Source of the DNA: JALYNX01 sp044867525 | GTDB taxonomy: Bacteria > Actinomycetota > Acidimicrobiia > Spongiisociales > ZC4RG35 | Length of the DNA stretch: 11,145 nucleotides | NCBI GenBank assembly: GCA_044867525.1 | Contig: JBIOVB010000070.1 | Span: 1 to 11,145 of the forward strand | Direction of reading: 5' to 3' | In this document: positions 1 to 6,967 of the stretch, one piece after another | How the letters are laid out: the number at the start of each line of letters is the position of its first letter | Position numbering within the stretch: position 1 is the first letter of the stretch | Notes under the pieces: generated by a model | Seen by the model: the letters and a program-made list of their open reading frames with translations, nothing else | Told to the model about the DNA's origin: nothing | Databases searched by the model: none | Made by a program: the position numbers and the translations under genes

Positions 1-119
1 TGTTCGACCACATCGTGGTCAACGACCATCTGGAACGGGCAGTCGCCGAGATCGAGGGGCTGATTACCGTGGAGGCATCGGGTAACCTGTCCACTTCCTC
101 CCAATCGAAGGACCAATGA
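1..119 (+). CDS. gmk: Guanylate kinase, C-terminal end (5' truncated by window)
   Basis: Only the last 38 codons are present, read from position 3 to a TGA at 117-119. The segment FDHIVVNDHLERAVAEI matches the conserved end of guanylate kinase, where the phrase 'F-D-x-x-V-V-N-D-x-L-E-x-A' recurs. The enzyme phosphorylates GMP to GDP with ATP in the cytoplasm. The stop overlaps the start of rpoZ in an ATGA arrangement, and gmk followed by rpoZ is a very common bacterial pair, which supports the call. The P-loop and GMP-binding parts lie upstream of the window, so intactness cannot be judged. The last dozen residues are Ser/Gln-rich and look like an ordinary variable tail. Confidence 0.85.
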   Translation, partial: FDHIVVNDHLERAVAEIEGLITVEASGNLSTSSQSKDQ

Positions 120-337
120 AACTCGAACAAGTGATCGATCAGATCGGGAATCGGTTCGCGACGGTCGTCGTCTCAGCCCGCCGGGCCCGCCAGATCAACA
201 GCTATTTCCACCAGCTCGGTGTCGGTTACGGCGAGTTCGTGCCGCCGCAGGTGCACACCCTGTCCCGCAAGCCCCTCACCATCGCCATGGAGGAGATAGC
301 AGAGGGCAAGGTCTCGGTCGACACCGTCGAGGAGTAG
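116..337 (+). CDS. rpoZ: DNA-directed RNA polymerase omega subunit
   Basis: This 73-residue protein is the small omega subunit, which helps fold beta' and assemble RNA polymerase. The conserved core NRFATVVVSARRARQINSYF lies at residues 12-31, and KPLTIAMEEIAEGKV at 52-66 is the typical C-terminal helix region. The ATG at 116 is preceded by GAAGGA at 107-112. It overlaps the gmk stop by 4 bases, so translation is probably coupled. The coaBC start follows 10 bases after the rpoZ stop. The length is slightly short but normal for actinobacterial omega cores without an acidic N-terminal extension. Confidence 0.95.
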   Translation: MKLEQVIDQIGNRFATVVVSARRARQINSYFHQLGVGYGEFVPPQVHTLSRKPLTIAMEEIAEGKVSVDTVEE

Positions 338-347
338 AGGCCTTCAC

Positions 348-1526
348 ATGCTCAGCGGGAGGCGGATCGTCCTCGGTGTCACCGGAGGGGTGGCCGCCTA
401 CAAGTCCGCGTATCTGGCACGCCGCCTGATCGATGCCGGAGCCGAGGTTCGAGTGGTGCTGTCCGAGTCGGCCACCGAGTTCATCGGCCCCCAGACCTTC
501 GCCGCGATCACCGGGCACCATCCGGTCCAGTCCCTTTTCGACGATGAGTCGGTGTCGCCGCACACCGAGCTCGCGCGCTGGGCCGATCTCGTCATCGTCG
601 CCCCGGCCACGGCAGCGACGCTGGGCAGACTGGCATCGGGCATCTCCTCCGATGCGGTGAGTGCGACCCTGCTGGCCACTCAAGCCCCGGTCGTGCTCGC
701 TCCTGCCATGCACACGGAGATGTGGGAGCACCCGGCGACCCGGCGCAACATCGAAGTCCTCCGCGGCGACGGTTATCACATCATCGGGCCGGAGACCGGG
801 GCGCTGGCCGGTGGTGACATCGGAATGGGGAGAGTCACCGAGCCCGAGGAGATCGTGGACCTGGCTGGCGCTTTGCTCGGCGGCGAGGGAGGGGGCCGGG
901 CGGTGTTGGTGACTGCGGGTGGAACCCGGGAGCCGATCGACCCGGTGCGATTCGTCGGCAACCGCTCGTCGGGGAAGATGGGGCATGCGATCGCCGAAGA
1001 GGCGGCGCGTCGCGGCTATCACGTCACACTGGTGACCACGGCCGATCTCCCTGTTTCTCCAGCGGTGAAGGTGGTCAAGGTCGAGACGGCAGCCGAGATG
1101 TTGGACGCCGTCAGCGGAATCGATGCCGCGATAGCCGTGATGGCCGCAGCGGTCGCCGACTTCAGGCCTGAATCCGCCCAGGACTCGAAGATTTCACGTA
1201 CCGAAGGTTTGGCGTCGATCGACCTGGCGCCGAACCCCGACATCCTCGCCAGCGTGGTCGAACGCGCCCATCCGCCGTACACAGTGGGTTTCGCCGCAGA
1301 GACCGGAGGAGTGGAACGCGCCATCGAGAAAGCGAGGCGAAAGAATGTCGACCTGTTGGTGTACAACGACGTCACCGAGCCCGGATCCGGCTTCGGCACC
1401 GACACCAACCGGGTCGTGGTCATCTCCAGGGACGGCTCGACCACCGAGTTTCCGCTGCTCACCAAGCGAGAAGTGGCCGAAAGGCTCTGGGACCGCATCG
1501 GTGATGATGTCTCGGGGCGGGAGTAA
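348..1526 (+). CDS. coaBC: Bifunctional phosphopantothenoylcysteine decarboxylase / phosphopantothenate-cysteine ligase
   Basis: A 392-residue two-domain enzyme that makes 4'-phosphopantetheine for coenzyme A: CoaB joins 4'-phosphopantothenate to cysteine with CTP, and CoaC decarboxylates the product using FMN. CoaC (about 1-180) has GVTGGVAAYK at 10-19, the catalytic His72 in HTELARWAD, and PAMHTEMW at 119-126. CoaB (about 184-385) has GNRSSGKMG at 204-212, AAVADFRP at 267-274 and Lys281, which aligns with the catalytic Lys289 of E. coli Dfp. Two CoaC positions differ from E. coli: PAMN is PAMH, and the flap Cys158 is Gly155 (ALAGGDIGMGR). From memory, mycobacterial CoaBC shares the PAMH form, so this looks like a lineage variant and not decay. 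A weak AGAGG lies 8 bases before the ATG. metK starts 12 bases after the stop. Confidence 0.96.
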   Translation: MLSGRRIVLGVTGGVAAYKSAYLARRLIDAGAEVRVVLSESATEFIGPQTFAAITGHHPVQSLFDDESVSPHTELARWADLVIVAPATAATLGRLASGISSDAVSATLLATQAPVVLAPAMHTEMWEHPATRRNIEVLRGDGYHIIGPETGALAGGDIGMGRVTEPEEIVDLAGALLGGEGGGRAVLVTAGGTREPIDPVRFVGNRSSGKMGHAIAEEAARRGYHVTLVTTADLPVSPAVKVVKVETAAEMLDAVSGIDAAIAVMAAAVADFRPESAQDSKISRTEGLASIDLAPNPDILASVVERAHPPYTVGFAAETGGVERAIEKARRKNVDLLVYNDVTEPGSGFGTDTNRVVVISRDGSTTEFPLLTKREVAERLWDRIGDDVSGRE

Positions 1527-1538
1527 CCTCTCGGCTCC

Positions 1539-2678
1539 ATGAGCCGCTGGTATTTCACATCGGAGTCGGTGACCGAAGGTCATCCCGACAAGGTCGCCGA
1601 CGCCATCTCCGACTCGGTCCTCGACGCCGCCCTGGCCAGCAGCCCGGACGCCAGGGTCGCCTGTGAGGTGTTCGTGACCACCCGACTCGCAGTGGTGGGG
1701 GGCGAGATCACCGCCGGCGAAGCGATCGACGTCGAGGGCATCGTGAGAGACACGGTCGGCCGAATCGGATACGACGGATTCGATCCCGACTTCTCTGCAC
1801 AAAGCCTCGAAATACAGAATCGGGTGCACGAGCAGAGCGCCGATATCGCAGCCGGTGTCGACCGCGACCTGGGTGCCGGGGACCAGGGCCTGATGTTCGG
1901 CTTTGCGGTCGACGAGACCGACGAGCTCATGCCGCTCCCCATCCAGCTCGCCCACCGATTGGCCGAGCGGCTCTCGGAGGTGAGGCGTACCGGGAAGCTC
2001 GACTACCTGCGTCCCGATGGCAAGACTCAGGTAATGGTCCGATACGAGGGGAGCCGCCCTGTCGCCGTGGAAAAGGTGCTGATCTCGGCACACCATGCGC
2101 CCGACAAGGAACAAGACGAGATGAAGGCGGAGGTGTTCGACACGGTCGTCGCCGCCGTCGTGCCCGAGGAGATGCTCGATCCCGCCCCTGAGTTCATCTT
2201 CAACCCGTCGGGTCGATTCGTCATCGGTGGCCCCGTCGCCGACACCGGACTCACGGGCCGCAAGATCATCGTCGACACCTACGGGGGGTACGCGAGGCAT
2301 GGAGGGGGCGCCTTCTCGGGGAAGGATGCGACCAAGGTGGACCGCTCCGCGGCGTACGCCGCGCGGTGGGCGGCCAAGAACCTGGTCGCCGCGGGCGTTG
2401 CCCGCAAGCTGGAAATCCAGCTCTCCTATGCGATCGGACACCCGGAGCCGTTCTCGATCCATGTCGAATCGTTCGGTACCGCGCAGATCGATCCCTCCCG
2501 GATCGAAGCCCTGGTCAGCGAGGTGTTCGACTTCCGGCCGGCGGTTGTCATCTCCCGGCTGGAGCTGACCAAGCCGGTGTTTGCCCAAACCGCGGCCTAC
2601 GGCCATTTCGGCCGTCCCGGGTTCACATGGGAGCGCCTGGACAAGGTCGAGGAGATAAGAGCGGCGGCGGGTCTCTGA
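1539..2678 (+). CDS. metK: S-adenosylmethionine synthetase
   Basis: A 379-residue methionine adenosyltransferase that makes SAM from ATP and methionine in the cytoplasm. Diagnostic motifs are all present: GHPDK at 14-18 near the N-terminus, GAGDQG at 112-117, the phosphate-binding loop GGGAFSGKD at 255-263 followed by TKVDRSAAYAAR, and the C-terminal YGHFGR with FTWERLD. The length is close to that of E. coli MetK (384). The start fits the family N-terminus (SESVTEGHPDK). A GGGCGGGAG stretch at 1515-1523 is the only nearby purine-rich element and sits 15 bases before the ATG, which is rather far. No SAM riboswitch or leader is visible, and there is no room for one after coaBC. The end of metK overlaps the reading frame of priA. 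Confidence 0.97.
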   Translation: MSRWYFTSESVTEGHPDKVADAISDSVLDAALASSPDARVACEVFVTTRLAVVGGEITAGEAIDVEGIVRDTVGRIGYDGFDPDFSAQSLEIQNRVHEQSADIAAGVDRDLGAGDQGLMFGFAVDETDELMPLPIQLAHRLAERLSEVRRTGKLDYLRPDGKTQVMVRYEGSRPVAVEKVLISAHHAPDKEQDEMKAEVFDTVVAAVVPEEMLDPAPEFIFNPSGRFVIGGPVADTGLTGRKIIVDTYGGYARHGGGAFSGKDATKVDRSAAYAARWAAKNLVAAGVARKLEIQLSYAIGHPEPFSIHVESFGTAQIDPSRIEALVSEVFDFRPAVVISRLELTKPVFAQTAAYGHFGRPGFTWERLDKVEEIRAAAGL

Positions 2679-4450
2679 GTCGACCTGCGGCCCGGGTCGT
2701 CCCTGACGTCCCGACCTTCGCGGTTGACACCGGCTTTTGGTACTCGGTTCCACCTCATCTCGAGGATCAGGTCGATATCGGCTCCATCGTGCGGGTGCCC
2801 CTCTCCGGGCGCAAGGTCAGAGGCTTCGTCGTCGAACTGGGATTGGATCGCCCCGGCCCCCTCAAGGACATCGCCGCGGTCTCCGGAAGCAGCGCGGTAT
2901 TCGACACACACTTGTTGCGCTCCCTGGAATGGGCCGCCAATCACTACGTCGCCCCGTTGTCGGTCGTCCTGGAGCGGGCAGCGCCGCCCAACCTGCCTCG
3001 TGTCGGTGCCGGGTCGGACGAGGAGGAGATCCCGCCGCCGGCGCCGTCGAGCCATCCCCTGTTTGGGATAGCCAGCGACGCCGCCAGCGGGAAAAGGCGG
3101 CCAGTATCGGCGATCGTCACCGGGTCGGGACCGGATTGGCACGGGGCAGTGGGCCCGGTCTTTGCCGGGGGCCGCTCGGCGATGGTGGTAGTCGCCACGG
3201 CTGCCGAGGTCGAAGCTCATGTCGACCTTGCCACCCAGCTCTATGGCGGGCGGGTCATCGCGGTAGGCGGGGATGTCGCCTCTGACCTGACCCGGGCATG
3301 GGTGGCGGCGCAAACCCCAGGGCGCCTGCTGATCGGAACCCCCCGCGTCGCCACCTGGCGGGTGGCCGGGCTTTGCCTGGCGGTGGTGATCGAAGAGGGG
3401 CGGCGGGCCATGAAAGACCGTCAGACGCCGACCATCCACGTCAGAGACATGCTGCTCACCAGAGCCCGGGTCGAGGGCTTCTCCCTCGTCTTCATGGGCC
3501 CATCGCCTTCCCTCGAGGTCCTCGCCGCCGGAGCGGAGCTTTCCCGGGTCGGAGCCCGTGCCTGGGCCCATGTCGAAGTCGTGGACCGATCGGACGACCC
3601 CCCAGGCTCGGGGTTTCTCTCCGAGAGGGCAATCGCGGCCCTGCGGGCAGTCTCCTCGGAGGGGAGGCGGTCGATCGTGTTCACCCATCGCCGTCTCGAT
3701 GAGGCATCCTCCAGATGCACCAAATGCCGCCGAGTGCGGGTTTGCGCTGTCTGTGGGTCGAGGCTGGGCCGGGTCGAGGCCTGCCGGCGCTGTGGGGCGC
3801 TCGCCGGCCGTTGTGCCACTTGTGGCTCGGGGAGCTTCGAGGAGATGGGCTCGATCCCCGACCGCGTGGCGAGCGAGATAAACAAACGGGTCGGCGCGGC
3901 GATCGCGGCGATCGCTCCAACCGCCCTTCCGGTGATCGTAGGCACTGAGCGCGACCTCGCCGGCCTCGGCGGCATGACCCTGGCGGTTGCGTCGGACGTC
4001 GACGGCCTGATGCTTGGCCATGACTATCGGGCCGGTGAGGAGGCGATGCGGATGATGGCCCGGCTCGGGAACACTCTCGGCCCCGGCCCCGGGCGCAGGA
4101 TCATGTTGCAGACGTCCCTGCCCGACTCCGACCTGATCTCGGCGTTGAGGCGGGGTGAGCCGGTTGGCTATCTGGAACGGCAGCTATCGGAGCGCGCCCG
4201 GCTCGGGCTGCCACCTGCGTCCGAGATGATTGCCGTCGAATTGAGAGGTGATGAGGTCCCGCCCGAGGCCGACGGCGAGATCAGGAGTCTGGATGTCGGC
4301 GTCCTCGGCCCTGCGATCGGGCCGGGGAAGGCTCGCTGGCTGCTCCAGGGGAGCCTGGGGCCGGCGCGCATCGGTCTTCGGCGTCTGGCGCATTCCTGGC
4401 GGGAGCGGGGACTGACGGTGAGGATCGACGCCGACCCGATCGACCTCTGA
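2627..4450 (+). CDS. priA: Replication restart protein PriA, helicase-motif-lacking form
   Basis: Recognised by the N-terminal DNA-binding region (PDVPTFAVDTGFWYSVP), the segment WAANHYVAPLSVVLERAAPPNLPR, four CxxC pairs for zinc (Cys364 to Cys399, positions 3716-3823) and the C-terminal LGLPP region. The helicase core is degenerate: the Walker A site reads GSGPD at residues 166-170 with no GKT, the DEEH box is replaced by IEEG at 255-258, and the QxxGRAGR motif reads MMARLGNT. UniProt cautions the same for mycobacterial PriA, so it probably acts as a DNA-binding scaffold without helicase activity. The start is uncertain. ATG 2627 is the nearest ordinary start, overlaps metK by 52 bases and gives 607 residues, but has no Shine-Dalgarno sequence. 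A CTG at 2675 would give a 4-base CTGA overlap, 591 residues and an N-terminus SRPAARVVPDVP close to the family start. Frame 2 upstream of 2627 is only a metK shadow. Confidence 0.88.
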   Translation: MGAPGQGRGDKSGGGSLSRPAARVVPDVPTFAVDTGFWYSVPPHLEDQVDIGSIVRVPLSGRKVRGFVVELGLDRPGPLKDIAAVSGSSAVFDTHLLRSLEWAANHYVAPLSVVLERAAPPNLPRVGAGSDEEEIPPPAPSSHPLFGIASDAASGKRRPVSAIVTGSGPDWHGAVGPVFAGGRSAMVVVATAAEVEAHVDLATQLYGGRVIAVGGDVASDLTRAWVAAQTPGRLLIGTPRVATWRVAGLCLAVVIEEGRRAMKDRQTPTIHVRDMLLTRARVEGFSLVFMGPSPSLEVLAAGAELSRVGARAWAHVEVVDRSDDPPGSGFLSERAIAALRAVSSEGRRSIVFTHRRLDEASSRCTKCRRVRVCAVCGSRLGRVEACRRCGALAGRCATCGSGSFEEMGSIPDRVASEINKRVGAAIAAIAPTALPVIVGTERDLAGLGGMTLAVASDVDGLMLGHDYRAGEEAMRMMARLGNTLGPGPGRRIMLQTSLPDSDLISALRRGEPVGYLERQLSERARLGLPPASEMIAVELRGDEVPPEADGEIRSLDVGVLGPAIGPGKARWLLQGSLGPARIGLRRLAHSWRERGLTVRIDADPIDL

Positions 4451-4463
4451 GGTCTTCTCAGGG
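4445..4463. terminator. Small hairpin at the priA/cbiO convergent junction, possible bidirectional terminator
   Basis: CTGAG at 4447-4451 and CTCAG at 4457-4461 are perfect inverted copies around the loop GTCTT. One G-T and one C-G pair extend the stem outward. The priA TGA lies in or beside one arm and the cbiO TGA (complement of 4458-4460) in the other, and only 7 bases separate the two genes. There is no clear T-run on either strand, so terminator function is a guess from position and symmetry. Confidence 0.35.
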
Positions 4464-5207
4464 TTGATTCTCCTTCAGGATGCTGACCACACCAGGAAGA
4501 GCCAGCCTGTGGGCCGTCAGCAGTTGATCGTCTAGAAGCAACTCGGCGGTCGGCCCGTCCGCGACGATGCGTCCCCGGTCGATGATGATCGCCCTCGGGC
4601 AGACCTCCAGGGCGTAGAGCAGGTCGTGAGTGACGATGAGCTGGGTGATGTCGAGGCCGAGAAGGGCCTGGGTCAGGTCCTGACGGCTGGCAGGGTCGAG
4701 GTTCGACGTCGGCTCGTCGAGGACCAGTATCTCGGGCTCCATGGCCATGACCCCTGCGATGGAGACACGCCGCTTCTGCCCGTAGGAAAGGTGATTGGGT
4801 GCCCGCTCTGCGAGGTCGGTCACCTCCAAGGCTGCGAGGGCGGCACCTACCCTCGCGTCGAGCTCGGCTCCGGCCAGCCCGAGGTTGCGGGGGCCGAACT
4901 CGACGTCCTCGCGAACGGTGGGCATGAATAGCTGGTCGTCGGGATCCTGGAACACGAGGCCGACCCGCCGTCTGATCTCCAACAGGTTCGACTGGCTCGC
5001 CGGGAGGCCGGACACCGTCACCGACCCGTTCTGCGGTCGATGGATGCCGTTCATATGGAGGATCAGCGTCGTCTTCCCGGCTCCGTTCGGGCCGAGAAGG
5101 GCGACCCTTTCTCCACGATGTATGTGGAGGTCGATGTCGACGAGCGCCGCCGTGCCGTCGGGATAAGAGAAATCGAGGCCGTGGATCTCGATGATCGGAG
5201 TGCTCAC
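4458..5207 (-). CDS. cbiO: ECF-type cobalt/nickel transporter ATP-binding protein
   Basis: A 249-residue ABC ATPase that powers metal uptake by the CbiM-CbiQ membrane complex. It has Walker A GPNGAGKT at 39-46, Q-loop Gln87 in VFQDPDDQLF, signature LSYGQKR at 140-146, Walker B ILVLDEP at 160-166 with Glu165, and switch His194 in VTHD. The phrase FQDPDDQLFMPTVREDVEFGPRN is typical of the CbiO/EcfA group. The start is GTG (complement of 5205-5207). It overlaps the cbiQ stop as GTGA, so translation is coupled. It is the last gene of the minus-strand unit and converges on priA. A single ATPase gene implies a homodimer, as in dedicated metal ECF systems, whereas shared vitamin systems use two. Confidence 0.93.
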   Translation of the reverse strand: MSTPIIEIHGLDFSYPDGTAALVDIDLHIHRGERVALLGPNGAGKTTLILHMNGIHRPQNGSVTVSGLPASQSNLLEIRRRVGLVFQDPDDQLFMPTVREDVEFGPRNLGLAGAELDARVGAALAALEVTDLAERAPNHLSYGQKRRVSIAGVMAMEPEILVLDEPTSNLDPASRQDLTQALLGLDITQLIVTHDLLYALEVCPRAIIIDRGRIVADGPTAELLLDDQLLTAHRLALPGVVSILKENQP

Positions 5208-5968
5208 GTCATCACTCTCGAGCCGATGGATATCAGCCAGAAAGCGAGGGCCAGACCCAGTCCCAGAGCCCAGGCACCAAGCGTCGCAACGGCCATCGAG
5301 GATGCCGGCATCTCACCGGAATAGCCCCTCGACTCCATGGCCAGGTAAATCCGTTCCCCTCGTTCGTAGGTTCGGATGAACATGGCCCCAGTGGTCTTTC
5401 CGTACGGCCCCCAGTCGCGGATCCCTCGAGCCTGGTGCCCGCGCGATGCGAGGGCCAGTCGCATTCTCGAGAAGTCGCTGAGGATCACATCGAAGTAGCG
5501 GACCATGAAACCCAGGATCGAGGTGACCAGCGGAGGCACTCTGAGCGCTCCCAACCCACGCAGGAGATCAGCCACTTCGGTCGTCGCCCCGAGGATCACC
5601 ACCGTGAGCAAACCGAGCAGGGATTTGACGAGAAGGTTCCACATGTCCCAGAGCCCGGGCTCGGACAGCCAGACGCCAAGGACCTCGACATGTGGGGCAG
5701 GTCCGATTATCGGGAAGAGCAGGGCCAGGATCAGGAATGGCGTCGCCACCAACATCCTCGAAAGGAGAAACGGGAGCGGGATCCTCGCAATGGCGGCGAG
5801 CGATCCGAGGATGAGCGCATAAGCCACGAACGCCCAGATCTCTTCCCTGGCGGTGCTCACTATCGCGAACACCACGAGGAAGGCACATGCGATCTTGACC
5901 TGTGGCGCCAGCGAATGAAGGGGAGACGCGGCGTGGACGTAGAGGGCGTGCCCGTGCGCCCCGCTCAT
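5204..5968 (-). CDS. cbiQ: ECF-type cobalt/nickel transporter transmembrane protein
   Basis: A 254-residue membrane coupling (T) component. Hydrophobic segments lie near residues 25-60, 68-89, 112-130, 145-160 and 226-248. The two cytoplasmic coupling helices carry the family's short signatures, ALASRG at 172-177 and AMESRG at 210-215, which dock onto the ATPase. The ATG (complement of 5966-5968) overlaps the stop of the PDGLE gene upstream by 4 bases, and the cbiQ stop overlaps the cbiO start by 4. An AAGGA lies about 12 bases upstream of the ATG, so initiation probably depends mainly on coupling. The ion is not set by this subunit; see cbiM and the regulator. Confidence 0.92.
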   Translation of the reverse strand: MSGAHGHALYVHAASPLHSLAPQVKIACAFLVVFAIVSTAREEIWAFVAYALILGSLAAIARIPLPFLLSRMLVATPFLILALLFPIIGPAPHVEVLGVWLSEPGLWDMWNLLVKSLLGLLTVVILGATTEVADLLRGLGALRVPPLVTSILGFMVRYFDVILSDFSRMRLALASRGHQARGIRDWGPYGKTTGAMFIRTYERGERIYLAMESRGYSGEMPASSMAVATLGAWALGLGLALAFWLISIGSRVMT

Positions 5969-6261
5969 GACCGTTCTGGCGCGTCCTTGGCCTTGGCCAC
6001 TTTGAAGACCACGTAGCCCAGACCCAGGGTGGCCAGGGCACCGACGATGCCGGCGATCGTCAGCCGGGTACGGCTCTCGCCTCCGTAGTCGGCGAGTGGT
6101 GAGTCGGAGAGGGCATGGTCCTCGGCCGTCTCGAGGAACCCTTCCTGTTCGGCGACGAATTCCAGGCCATCAGGTTGACTCGAAGCCAGTTGAGACAGCG
6201 CACCGGCGATGACAACTGTCACCCCAAGTCCGACGAGGAAGATGCTCATACCCTTCTTCAT
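5965..6261 (-). CDS. Small PDGLE-domain membrane protein, CbiN/NikN-like transporter subunit
   Basis: A 98-residue protein with two membrane segments (about 5-24 and 67-88) and a loop between them carrying SSQPDGLE at 27-34, the signature of the PDGLE domain found with nickel/cobalt ECF transporters. In such systems the small partner assists metal loading of CbiM. PDGLE forms are more often linked to nickel (NikN-like) than to CbiN of cobalt systems; this is family knowledge, not proof. The start is the ATG complementary to 6259-6261, with a strong GGAGGT 6-7 bases before it, and it overlaps the cbiM stop by 4 bases. A longer in-frame ORF upstream lies inside cbiM and is not real. The loop is acidic. 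Confidence 0.85.
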   Translation of the reverse strand: MKKGMSIFLVGLGVTVVIAGALSQLASSQPDGLEFVAEQEGFLETAEDHALSDSPLADYGGESRTRLTIAGIVGALATLGLGYVVFKVAKAKDAPERS

Positions 6262-6926
6262 GCCAATACCTCCGACCGGGCGCCGCCGAATGTGGGCGAT
6301 CCGTAGACCAGGTCGGGGCGGGAACGCATCACAGCGGTGACCACGAAGAGAGTGATGACACCTTCGCCAATCCCGATCAACACGTGGGTACCCAGCATCG
6401 CCCAAAGCAGGGGACCGAGAGACACACTGTCGAGGGTTCCACCGAGTGCGAACTCGACCACGAATCCGAGTGCTGACAACGGGACCGAGATCAGAGCGGC
6501 CACGCCAGCCATGACCGGAACCTGCTTCCCGCCAGTCATGCGGAGAAGGGCCTGGAAGACCAGATAGCCGCCAACGGCCCCGATCAGTGCCATGTTCACG
6601 ATGTTGAGCCCAAGGGCGGAGAGCCCGCCATCGGCCATCATCGCCTGGACCACGAGCACGAGGGAGACCACGATGTACCCGGCCCAGGGGCCGACCAGGA
6701 CCGCGGCGAGCACCCCGCCAAGCAGGTGTCCGCTCATCCCCGGCAGCACCGGGAAGTTCACCAGCTGGGCGGCGAAGACAAACGCGGCCACCAACGCGGC
6801 CATCGGCACCAGCCGGTCAGTGAGGTAGGTGCGTGTTCGACGGAGGGCCACGCCGAAGCCACCGATCGCAGTCACACCGGCGGCCACCGAGATACCCGGG
6901 CCGATGAATCCATCAGGAATGTGCAT
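6258..6926 (-). CDS. cbiM: ECF-type nickel/cobalt transporter substrate-binding membrane protein
   Basis: A 222-residue polytopic membrane protein that binds the divalent ion for import. It begins MHIPDGFIGPG. In the nickel homologue NikM, the metal is held by the N-terminal Met1/His2 and by His67. Here His2 is present and GMSGHLLGG places a His exactly at residue 67. This fixes the start at the ATG complementary to 6924-6926, because any N-terminal extension would bury the ligand. The longer open frame up to 7322 merely shadows the regulator gene. AAGAAGG at 6931-6937 (minus strand) is a good ribosome binding site. No cobalamin riboswitch fits the 41-base leader, which argues against B12-linked cobalt control. 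Confidence 0.93.
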   Translation of the reverse strand: MHIPDGFIGPGISVAAGVTAIGGFGVALRRTRTYLTDRLVPMAALVAAFVFAAQLVNFPVLPGMSGHLLGGVLAAVLVGPWAGYIVVSLVLVVQAMMADGGLSALGLNIVNMALIGAVGGYLVFQALLRMTGGKQVPVMAGVAALISVPLSALGFVVEFALGGTLDSVSLGPLLWAMLGTHVLIGIGEGVITLFVVTAVMRSRPDLVYGSPTFGGARSEVLA

Positions 6927-6935
6927 GCGACCTTC

Positions 6936-6952
6936 TTGCGAAGAGGTTGCAG
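6936..6952 (-). promoter_or_regulatory. Candidate Nur (nickel regulator) operator upstream of cbiM
   Basis: Read on the minus strand the site is CTGCAA-CCTCT-TCGCAA. The published Streptomyces Nur box, as I recall it, is tTGCaa-N5-ttGCAA. The 5-base spacer is exact, 10 of 12 half-site bases agree, and all the strongly conserved ones (TGC and GCAA) match. It lies between the Fur-family gene and cbiM. It also sits just downstream of TATCCT (complement of 6955-6960), a possible -10 element that would put the transcript start inside the site. No good -35 is visible. The match was made by eye. Confidence 0.5.
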
Positions 6953-6967
6953 TAAGGATAGCGCGGG

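Noticed and set aside
276..1022. 248-codon minus-strand open frame opposite coaBC
   Set aside because: Shadow of coaBC: no start context, His/Arg/Gly-rich and no domain.
2366..2626. Upstream extension of the priA frame into metK
   Set aside because: It is an alternative frame of metK with no similarity to PriA; the conserved PriA sequence begins after 2690.
1194..2753. 519-codon open frame on the minus strand across coaBC and metK
   Set aside because: It is antisense to two clearly recognised genes, has low-complexity Gly/Arg/Asp-rich content and no family resemblance. It is a typical GC-rich shadow.
2597..4021. 474-codon minus-strand open frame opposite priA
   Set aside because: It lies antisense to priA, with composition set by the codon bias of the real gene and no domain seen.
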